A stretch of 64,000 nucleotides of DNA from Bolinopsis microptera (Eukaryota > Ctenophora > Tentaculata > Lobata > Bolinopsidae). Positions 37,401 through 49,400 of this stretch are shown piece by piece; position 1 is the stretch's first letter; each line of letters opens with the position of its first letter. The notes under the pieces are model-generated. The model worked only from the letters and a program-made list of their open reading frames with translations, did no database searches and had not been told where the DNA came from. The stretch lies in NCBI RefSeq assembly GCF_026151205.1, contig NC_087076.1, positions 13,501,675 to 13,565,674 of the forward strand, in the 5' to 3' direction. Both the position numbers and the translations under genes were made by a program.

Positions 37401-40400
37401 GTTCGTGACCAGATTCCTACTCACTCCCACACTGTCGATAAAACCTTAGTAATCAGCACTGCCACCCACTGCACTGAATCTGTCAATCGGATAACCCTCC
37501 AATAAACCTGCTTCAACCCGAACTTTGCTGTCACGTGACCTCACAGTTGCGCTGTTATTGGATTCCAGATGAAACTGTAGTAATTCTTATCATGAGCCAA
37601 GAACAGTTCTAGAAAAATAGCGCCCCTCGGTTCTTAAAACATAATACTCTTCTATGCTAACTCCGCTTTTTATTTTTTGTTTGTCGAAGTGTTCCTGGTC
37701 TACAAAACACCATACAAAACACCCAGGAAAATGTTACTACCTTTAGCTCTCCTCTTAGTCATAGGATTGTTTCCTGCTACTGTAGAGACAAATAAGCACA
37801 GAGCATTAAGATTTGGTAAAAGCACTGGTGACTATATAGAGTGGTCTCCGAACATGGCCCCTTTTACAAGGCAGTTCTCTGTCTGTACATGGCTAAAGAG
37901 GAGACATCAGTCACGACATCCAATGATTGTGAACTACGAGCCTAATAGTTACGGGGTGATATTAGGTGATAACGGTTATTATAACGAGGTGGTAGGTTCT
38001 AGTATTATTCTGAAGAGCGAGTACAACGTGCCTGATGGAGAATGGTTTCACGTCTGCTGGTTGTGGAGTGCCTCTAGTTACACCACTACAGTCTACCTGA
38101 ACGGAGAGATTATAGGATCTACAGCTACTAATGAGAGGGAGCTGAGAACAGGAGGAACAATGTGTCTTGGTAACTTTGCTGGGGGTAAGAGTTCTGGTTA
38201 CACTTTCGGTGGTGACTTGTTCAAGTTGAACCTATACAGTAGAGTTTTAACCGACACTGAAATCCGAAACATGGCCTCTGATATATGTTCTAACGAGGAG
38301 GAGAGTCTAAACTCAATAAGAAGTCTAAGGTGGGAAAGTATAATGTTACAGGAGAGAAGTGGCTCTGTGACTGAGATAACAACTGGTTGCTCTCCTGAAG
38401 AGATTGAGGCTAGAAGAAGGGCTGAAATGCTCTTTGAAGAAAGACTGGAGACATTTGAGAGTAGGTTGCAGAACACCGAGCAGGAGTTGGCAAGGACAAA
38501 GACTAATTTTGTACAATCTGATACAAAGTTAGAAAATGTGTCCGCAAAGCTAAAGAACTCAGAGCAAGAGCTAGCAGAGACAAAGTCTAATCTGAATCAA
38601 CGATTAGAGAACGTTCTCACCTCCCTCACAAGTACCCAAAATAAGCTTAACAACACAGAACAAGAGCTAGCAGAGACTAAGTCTACTCTGAATCAGCGAG
38701 TTAACCAAACTGAAAAGAAGTTGCAAGCTGTCACAAAGTCCCTTACTACCACCCAGGTCGAGCTAAATACAACCAGACAAGAATTGGCAGGAGCAAGAAA
38801 TTCTCTCGGAACAATTACCACTTCCCTCACAACTACCCAGGTCGAGCTAAATGCTACCAGACAAGAATTGGCAGGAGCAAGAAATTCTCTCGAAACAATA
38901 ACCACTTCCCTCACAACTACCCAGGTCGAGCTAAATGCTACCAGACAAGAATAGATAATGCATTTGACAGTCAGTCACTGCAATTTATTCTGCAACTTAT
39001 TTTTCAATTTTCACTGCCACACTTAGGCTTATCTTGCCTACACATTAAAAAAAACGAAATTCCTTGCGCACCGCGTACTAAAATTACTTGGATTTCTACC
39101 GCTTTGATAAATGACTACAACTACAAGAAGATGGGGAGTTAATATTGTTGATTTATATAATTATAATATAGATTATTTATTTTTTAGTGTAGATTAACTA
39201 TATTTTTATATATTTTACTAACTGTGAAGGATCAACCATACGTTATTGATATTCTTGAAATATTTAATGATAAATTGATATAATAATAAATGATTGTAAT
39301 ATTTTTATTGAGGCACATGCCACCCCATCGCGGGTTTACTACTTACTACTAATTGGCAAGAGCAAGAAATTCTCTCGGAATGTTAACCACATCCCTCACA
39401 ACCACCCAGGAAATACTAAAGAACTCTGAGCAAGAGCTAGCAGAGACAAAATCTACCCTGAAGCTCTTTGAAGAGAAGTTAGGAAGTTTCAAATTTTCTC
39501 TCACAAGCACGCAAAACGAGATGTCCAATACCCAAGTTGAGCTAACAGCGACAAAAAATAATCTCACACAGCAATTAGAAAGTGTCACCGTGTCCCTGAA
39601 CCATACCCAAGAGGAGCTGGAAGCAGCTACAAAGAACAAAGTCCGCAGCAAGTGGGACGTGCTTTTCTCGGACAGGTTTTTCAACAAGCAACTTACTAGG
39701 GAGATGTCTCAAGAACTCAGATCAGCATGGGATGTTTTAGGTAATTTAGGTTGTCTAGTGATCTTATGAAATGTTACGTTTTTGGAGAATAAATATTTTT
39801 GCATGAATTGCGTAATATCTTAAAATCACGGCATAAATTTGACACCTTTTTTAATAACTCCTTTTTTGTCTAGTAGTAATAGAAATAACATTGTTTTAAG
39901 TTTAACATCTTTCCTTTCAGATCTGTTTTTAGGAGCAAACATAACCGAACCAGTTATCAAACACTTAAAGCAACAGCACGAGCCTAGAGAAATGGTCTGC
40001 CCGGAAACTGAGAATATTCTTTAAATGCTTCAGAAGTGATATTTTTAGAAACTGAACCTACTTTAACATTTTCATTTTGAATGGACCTTTCTTTACTCAA
40101 CTTTTTAATTGACCTTGGATATATCTCTTTTTAGCAAAATCTTAATCGTATAGTAGTGACGGATTCGCGTTCGATAGTTCTACTTTATTAATATTATTAT
40201 ACAATCATTCAAGCTACGCTAGAGTTCTATGAACATTGAACACAGGCACGTAGCCAGGGGGGGCTAACCCCAGAAAAAAGATAAGCCCCCTAGTCCCCAT
40301 GGTCGCCTGGTAACTGGGCTGTGTTTATGACTGCAGTCAGTCAAAGATTTGAACTGTGGATTAGTAAATATATGTCATTAAATCCAAGCAAACATTCTAG

Positions 40401-43400
40401 AAGACTTCTATAATTATAGTCAATAGTGTCCCCTAGACCGTAGGAAATGTAAAAATCTTAAGACGATGAGGCCTGAGTAAGTCGTAAATTCTGATTGGAG
40501 AATGCAGATTGCTGTTGTGAAGTTACCAAATTTACGTGAGTACTTGATTCTTTTCAATCCCAGTTTATTGCTGTCCTACAAATTTCTTTAATGCCAAATG
40601 TCGTCTAAAACACCCTGTTTCGCAAAAAATTTCCGGGGGGCTGCGTCTCCCTAGCCCCCGCCAAGGGGCTCCGCCCCTGGACCCCGCTGGGGGCTGCGCC
40701 CCCAGACCCCTGCCACAGCTTGCTCGCTTCGCTCGCTGCGCAGCTTGATTGGACGCGTCGGCTCGCTTCGCTCGCCGACAGCCCCCCTCAAAGAAAAATC
40801 CTGGCTACGTCCCTGATTGAACATGTACTATAAATACATTATCAAACATGTCAATCTTACAAATGTCAACAATCCTAAAATAATTTAGAACCTAAACGTG
40901 ATCCTTTGTAAGATTATATGTCCCAAAAGTCAAATTGACTTGTACTCAAGTATAAAGTCGAACAATTTACTCCAATAACCACGGTTACTAGCAAGTTCTC
41001 TCAAATGAAGAATATCATCATACGACTCCAGCAAGATGAAACGCTTCCAGAGGTCAACCTTCAGGTGGTGTAGGAGGTTACGTCTGTGAGCCCCGAGTCT
41101 ACCAACTTCACTACACATCTCGACAGCAAAGCACAGCGCAGCTTGAGCTGGTGATCTTTCATCGCTCCTCAGTATGTGTCCTAGCATCTTCCACCTAGAT
41201 AACTCAGCACGCTCAGACATAGGGGTAGAGTTACTCTGTTTGTATAGGGTATCTTTGGACATCATACTGCGTGGCCAGCTGACATTCATGATCTTTCTGA
41301 GGTGGTTACGGTGACATGCGTCTAGTTTGTCCCAGTACGATTTAGGCATTCCCCAGCAACTAGAGTTATACATGAGGATAGATACTACTTGGGCCTCATA
41401 GACCTTCAGCTTCTTCTGTAAGGGGATCTTACTCTGGCAGTTGGCACCAGACCTTCTTGAAGTTCTGGAATGCTACATTGGCTAACATGATTCTTCTGGT
41501 GACATCTTTCCTACTTTCTAGCAGAGAACCCAACAACTTGCTACTGCACCATTCTTCATTCATTCTAAGGGGTTTACCATCATCCATGACCTCATCTTTC
41601 CCAGCTATGTAGACGTGTACAAACTCTGTCTTTGATTCATTAATATTCAGATTCCACTCTTTGAACACCTTAGTAGCGATAGGGAGGAGGGCTTCTAGAG
41701 CATCTTTGTCTTCACCAAGATAGTCGATGTCATCAGAGTAGGCATCTTCTTCAGGCATGCCGCTAGGACTAGGGGTTGGGCGCAGCGTCACGGCACGCAG
41801 GTGGTAGCATGCACTAGCTAGAGTGATTGTGAAACAGAGGCCTGAAACACTATCACCTTGGGGTCCTCCATTGGTGCTGATGAATTCAAGGGAGGTAGCG
41901 TTGTTGACTCGCACCTTGATCTTGGTGTTGCTCAGGAGGAATCTCACTAGTCTGATCTCATCTCTTGTGCACCCTGCGTCCTCTAATAGGTTGAGCACAG
42001 TCTGCCTACTGATCGTATCGAAGGCACTGGACATGTCTAGGCCCATCTTGTGGAAAGACCACTCTCTTTCTTTTACGATGCTGATCAACATACGGTGACA
42101 CCATACCAGGTCTCCACAGCTTCTCTTCTGCTTGTAGGCAGCTTGCCATGGACCTGTGTAAGCGTCTACCTTTGCTTCAATTCTCCTGAGTGTAATGAGG
42201 GATAGCAGCTTACGAGCACAGTTACATAATGTCAGGGGTCTGAGGCTTTTCAGTTCACCAGGAGTCTTGCCAGGCTTTTGAAGAGGGGTGATGAAACATT
42301 CTCCGACAGCGTCAAGGAACAGGTTCTCTTCAAAACAGGTGTTGATGATTTTGGCGTAATGGACACATAGCGCACTCCCACCATACTTGAGGAGCTCATT
42401 GGGGGTATTGTCAGGTCCATTGGCTTTGCCGTTCTTGAGGCGTTTAGCAGCGGTTTTTACCTCATATTCTGTGATAGGGCAGTCGAGGGGAGAAGGGGGA
42501 CCTTCAAACGGATCAAGGGCAGGTTCATCTCCAGTCAGCTGTTCTTCATACCAATCACGGAGTACTTCAGCTTTAGCGAGGTCTGTACCAATGGGGTACC
42601 CATCCTTATTGTGGACAACTATAGGCTTTGTCTCTTTGGTCTTAGCTAAGGATCTCACAGCTTCGAACATTTGACGCGTGTCGTCAGTTGACGAAATTTC
42701 TTCAGCTAACTGGTCAGCCTTAGCACACTCTAGCTCCTTCAGTCTCTTTTTGATGTCTTTACCGAGCTTATTTCTCCGTCCTCGCAGTACAGAGCTATCA
42801 CAGGGCTTGTTGGTGCTTGCCAGGGCAAGGCGTATATCGTGTCGTTCTGCGACTAGGGCAACAACAGTAGGGTCATTAGAGAAGAAGCACTTATTCTTAG
42901 CCTTCCTGTAGCCTAGGGTCTCAGCAGCTGACTTATGAACTTCACCCAGTACTACTGCAAAGTCCTTGTTGGGATCACCTGAGGGTATTACAGTAGAAAG
43001 TCTACTAGCAATGTCATGATCATACGTTCGTTTACAATCGGGGTCTGATGTGAGCCTGCGAGTGTCAAACATTTTAGGACGTTTAGGAGCTTTAGCGTAG
43101 AACAGGGGGCGTTTAGACAATTCAATCGTACATATTACAAGCCTATGGTCAGAACTAAACACCATACCGTTGTGCGACCTAGCATCTCTGAGCAGACATT
43201 TACTTCTTCTTTTACAAAGAATATAATCTATCTGAGTAAACACTTTACGCTTTTGACCAGACTGACCTTTGACATTAACCAAACCCTCATAAGTGGTCCG
43301 ATGACTCGCACGGTGAAGGAAGGCAGTATTAGCAGCAAACAAGTCGTTTCTACACATGAAGTTGAGAAGGTAGTGACCGTTGTGATTCCTTTTACCCATA

Positions 43401-46400
43401 CCGTGCCTGCCGACATAATCTGACACACCATTTACATAGTCTGAGTCATCAAGCTTACCCAGCCTACCGTTGAAATCTCCCATCACAAACAACTCGTGTC
43501 TTGAAGGAACGACAATAGCTGAACTGACTTGCTTGTACACTTTCCTGACAATTTCTGGTCTGAGTTCTGATTTGGTGTTGGTGGGGCAGTACACATTGAC
43601 GGCTCTAAACATGACGGGTTCACCGTGCTTTACAGGCAATCTGAAATCTATCCACGCAACACGGTCACTAACACGATGATATTGAACAATGTACGGTACT
43701 AGCCGCTTTGATACCACAAACCCCAGTCCTGCATAACAGGCATCCTTTTGTTCAATGATAATCAACTTATTGCCACAGGGTAACATTGCTTCAGATGGCT
43801 GAGTGATCTTAGTTTCTTGAAGGGCTATAACGTCTAATTTATATTGAGTACAGTCACGTCCTAATATATGTTGGTCTACTTCTTTGCTCAGCCCACGAAC
43901 ATTGAATGTTGCAAGGGCTAGAATGAGTGAGAGAGGGATCAACTTAGGGACGATGAGTAGAGGGTTAGATGCTGCAGCAGGGGTAATCTGTGTCTCCCTG
44001 CTTCTGCTGATGTGCCTGACGTCATCACTGGTCATTCCACCTGACCTCCCAGTTGCACTGTTATTGGATCCCAGATGAAACTGTAGTAATTCTTATCATG
44101 AGCCAAGAACAGTTCTAGAAAAATAGAGCCCCTCGGTTCTTAAAACATAATACGTTTCTATGCAAACTCCGCTTTTTATTTTTTGTTTGTCGAAGTGTTC
44201 CCGGTCTACAAAACACACTGCAAAACACGCAGGAAAATGTTGCTACCTTTAGCTCTCCTCTTAGTCATAGGATCGTTTCCTGCTACTGTAGAGGCAAATA
44301 AGCACAGAGCAATAAGATTTGGTCAAAGCACTGCCGACTATATACAGTGGTCTCCGAACATGGCCCCTTTTACAAGGCAGTTCTCTGTCTGTACGTGGCT
44401 AAAGAAGAGACATCAGTCATCAAATCCAATGGTTGTGAACTACGAGCCTCACAGTTACGGGATGATATTTGGTGATGACGGTGACTTTAACTACGTGGTA
44501 GGTTCTAGTCTTTCTATGCGGAGCCAGTACAATGTGCCTGATGGAGAATGGTTTCACGTCTGCTGGTTGTGGAGTGCCTCTGGTCACACCCTCACCGTCT
44601 ACCTGAACGGAGAGATTATAGGATCTAGAGCTACTAACGAGAGGGAGCTGAGAACAGGAGGAACAATGTGTCTTGGTAACTGGGCTGGGGGTAAGAAATC
44701 TGTTCACACTTTCGGTTGTGACTTGTTCAAGTTGAACCTATACAGTAGAGTTTTAACAGACACTGAAATCCGAAACATGGCCTCTGATATGTGTTCTAAC
44801 GAGGAGGAGAGTCTAAACTATATAAGAAGTCTACGGTGGGAAAATATAATGTTACAGGAGAGAAGTGGCTCTGTGACTGAGATAACTGGTTGTCCTTCTC
44901 CTGAAGAGATTGAAGCTGGAAGGCGGGCTAAAATTGAAGAAAGACTGGAGACATTTGAGAGTATGTTGCAGAACACCGAGCAGGAGTTGGCAAGAACAAA
45001 GACTAATTACATACAATCTGATAGAAAGTTAAAGAATGTTACCACATCCCTCACAGCAACTCAGGAAAATCTACAGAACTCTGAGCAAGAGCTAGCAGAG
45101 ACTAAGTCTACTCTGTATCAACGACTAAATCAAACCGAGAATAAGTTGGAAAATGTAACCACATCTCTCAAAACCAAAGCTTAAGAACTCCGAGCAAGAG
45201 CTAGCAGAGACAAAATCTACCCTGAAGCTCTTTGAAGAGAAATTAGGAAGTTTCAACTTTTCTCTCACAAGCACGCAAAACGAGCTGTCCAATACCCAAG
45301 TGGAGCTAACAGCGACAAAAAATATTCTCACACAGCAATTAGAAAGTGTCACCGTGTCCCTGAACCATACCCAAGAGGAGCTGGAAGCAGCTACAAAGAA
45401 CAAAGTCCGCAGCAAGTGGGACGTGCTTTTCTCGGACAGGTTTTTTAACAAGCAACTTACTATGGAGATGTCTCAAGAACTCAAATCAGCATAGGATATT
45501 CTAGGTAATTTCTCTTTTTAAATTAGGTTGTCTAGTAATCCTATGAAATGTTTTGTTTTCGGAGAATAAATATTTTCGCTTGGATTGCGTAATGTCTTAA
45601 TATCACGGCATAAATTTAACACCTTTTTTAATAACTCTTTTTTTGTCTAGTAGTAATAGAAATAATATTGTTTTAAGTTTAACATGCATTTTCCCTTTCA
45701 GATTTGTTTTTAGGAGCAAACATAACCGAACCAGTTATCGAACACTTAAAGCAACAGCACGAGCCTAGAGAAATGGTCTGTGCGAACCCCGGAAACTGAG
45801 GATATTATTTAAATGCTTCAGAAGTGATATTTTTAGAATCTGAACTTATCTTAACATTTTCATTTTGAATGGACCTTTCTTTACTAAGCTTTTTAATTGA
45901 CCTTGGATATATCTCTTTTTAGCAAAGTCTTAATCGTATAGTAGTGACGGATTTGCGTTCGATTGTTCGAATCATTTAAGCTACGCTAGAGTTCTATGAA
46001 CATGTACTATAAATACAAATAATCATAAATAATAATAATAATTATTAATGAATTTAGAGCCTATGCGATAGTCGTAAATTGTAAAATATGAGGCATTGGT
46101 AATGGTGCATTTCTGAGTTCGATACAATGTAAATTATTCGCCAATCAAAAGGCTGTAATATTGAATATAATCTTATTTTGACAATGTAAACTCGGAAATA
46201 GTCTACTGTACTCAACACGGAGTCTCAGCAAGTATCCGAGACATAGAATTCCCTCTATAGCTTGATCCTGCTGGGTAATGTGTTGTAACTTGTTCGTGAC
46301 CAGATTCCTACTCACTCCCACACTGTCGATAAAACCTTAGTAATCAGCACTGTCACCCACTGCACTGAATCTGTCAATCGGATAACCCTCCAATAAACCT

Positions 46401-49400
46401 GCTTCAACCTGAATTTTGCTGTCACGTGACCTCCCAGTTGCGCTGTTATTGGATTCCAGATGAAACTGTAGTACTTCTTATCATGAGCCAAGAACCGTTA
46501 TTGGACTTAAAAATAGCGTCCCTCAGTTCTTAAACTTAAATACCTCTCTATGCGTACACCCCGCTTGTTGTTTTTTCTCTGTTGAAGTGTTCCCGGTATG
46601 CAGACCAACCACAAAATGTTACTCCCTTTAGTTCTCCTCTTAGTCATAGGATCGTTTCCTGCTACTGTAGAGGCAAATAAGCACAGAGCATTAAGATTTG
46701 GTAAAAGCACTACTGACTATATAGAGTGGTATCCGAACATGGCCGCTTTTACCAAGCAATTCTCTGTCTGTACTTGGCTAAAGAAGAGACATCAGTCATC
46801 AAATCCAATGGTTGTGAACTACTATCCTCATGGTTACGGTATGATATTTGGTGATGACGGTGGCTATAACTACGTGGTAGGCAATAGTCTCAGTCTGGAG
46901 AGCGAATACAACGTGCCTGATGGAGAATGGTTTCACGTCTGCTGGTTGTGGAGTGTCTCTAGTTCCAACCTCACCGTCTACCTGAACGGAGAGATAATAG
47001 GATCTAGAACTACTAATGAGAGGGAGCTGAGAACAGGAGGAACAATGTGTCTTGGTAACTATGCTGCGAGTAAGAGTTATGGTTACACTTTCGGCGGTGA
47101 CCTGTTCAAGTTGAACCTATACAGTAGAGTTTTGACCGCAACTGAAGTCAGAAACATAGCCTCAGATATGTGTTCTAACGAGGAGGAGGAGAGTCTAAAC
47201 TCAATAAGAAGTCTAAGGTGGGAAGATATAATATTACAACAGAGAAGTGGCTCTGTGACGGAGACAACACTTGCTGAATGTACTCTCGGTGCGATTGAGG
47301 CTTCAAAGCAGGATAAAATAATAAAGCTCGTTCAAGAAGGCCTAGAATCATTTGAGAGTAGGTTGCAGAACACCGAGCAGGAGTTGGCAAGAACAAAGAC
47401 TAGTCTGGTACAATCTGATAAAAAGTTAGAAAATGTAACCGCATCCCTCACAATCACTCAGGAAAAGCTAAAGAACTCTGAGCAACAGTTAGCAGAGACT
47501 AAGTCTACTCTGAATCAGCGACTAAATCAGACCGAGGATAAGTTAGAAAATGTATCCACATCTCTCATAGCCACCCAGGTCGAGCTAAATGCAACCAGAC
47601 AAGAATTGGCAGGAACAAGGAATACTCTGGGAACAGTAACCACATCCCTCACAACTACCCAGAATAAACTGAAATACTCAGAGCAAGAGCTAGCAGAGAC
47701 AAAATCTACCCTGAAGGTATTTGAAGAGAAGTTAGGAAGTTTTAACTTCTCCCTCACAAGCACACAAAACGAGGTGTCCAATACCCAAGTTGAGCTTACA
47801 GCCACAAAAAATAATCTCACACAGCAATTAGAAAGTGTCACCGTGTCCCTGAACCATACCCAAGAGGAGCTGGAAGCAGCTACAAAGAACAAAGTCCGCA
47901 GCAAGTGGGACGTGCTTTTCTCGGACAGGTTTTTCAACAAGCAACTTACTAGGGAGATGTCTCAAGAGCTCAAATCAACATGGAATGTTTTAGGTAATTT
48001 TTGCTTGATCTGTTGTTTAACTTTTTGAAGTGTTTCGTTTTCAATGCATAATGATAAATATGTTTTTCATAGATTGCGTAAAATGAGCCACAAATTTGAC
48101 GTAATTTTTAAGATTTTGGTTGTTTCCAAAGAGCATATATCATAAGTTGATTGAATACCTAAATAACATATATTGAACAGCTTTCCCTTTCAGACCTGTT
48201 TTTAGGATCGAACATAACAGAACCGTTTATCGAACACTTAAAGCATTACCACGAACCCGGAGAAATGAGCTGTACAAACCCCGGAAACTGATATTATTCT
48301 TTAAATGTCTCAGTAATAGAATTTAGGGAATCTGAACTTATTTTATCATACAAATGTCAATGTCAATGGACTTTTTATTACTAAACTTTTCAATGAAACT
48401 TGGATATAACTCTTTTTAGCAAAATCCTAAACGCAGTGACGGATTCACTTTAGTATGTCAACCTTTCCAATTTCTAATTTCTAATTGTTGTGAACGTTTT
48501 CGTAAGTGGATCCGGTGATGTTTTGTAAATGTTTTCACCATCATTTTAGAAGCATTATCTGAAACTAGCTGTGCTCGTACCATCTTGAGCAAGACTAAGC
48601 TACTAAGACATGTAGAGGGGTTTAGCTCAGTTTACATTACTCTTGATAGATCAGCTGCAGATAAGATGGCCTACCAACTGCTCAATAAAAGGACAGCAGA
48701 GCCGGACACGTAATCAGGAACTTAAAAGTAGTTAGCTCGGAGAAGGAGCCTTGAGAGTTTTATTTTCTATATTAGTACAATATTATATGTTTTGATTAAT
48801 TTTTTATTTGCTAGGGCCCAATGTTATTGCTGGTGTGGTATTTGTTACTGCACACTTCTGTGTTTTGGTTACCCTTCTTTCAATACATAATTTGGGTTTC
48901 GATATAATTATAATGGGCTTTGAATAGTTAATATGTCATTGTGGCGCTGTATTCCCGTTCCGAATAACCTCAATATGCGCTGTTCTAAACCTGTGAGTAG
49001 TTTACCTGCTGGACGGTTTGTTCAGGAGCTGGCTGCACACCGTCCACCACCGTGTTCACAACCTGATGGGCGGTTTCCACTCCGCCATCCACTAACTGCT
49101 GCACCTGCTGCACCTGGTCCTGCTGCACTTGGTCTGCTTGTTGTTGGTCCTCTGACTGCAGGGGAACCACCACTATCTGTGGGTTCGTCTGGACAGGAGC
49201 TGCGGGCTGTTCTGCTGTATCAGAAGCTGCGGGTTGTTCTGCTGTATCAGAAACTGCGGGTTGTTCTGCTGTATCCTGCTGTACTACTACTACTCCTCCT
49301 CCGTCTTGTTGAGGCTGTTCTACGACCTGCTGCATCTGATCTGAACCATCTACTACAGCAGGCTGTGTGTCTGAAACTGTGTCTGTCTGTGTGTCTGTCT

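Noticed and set aside
38953..39351. Insertion in copy 3 as a spliced intron
   Set aside because: No GT at the left or AG at the right edge in a position that restores the frame.
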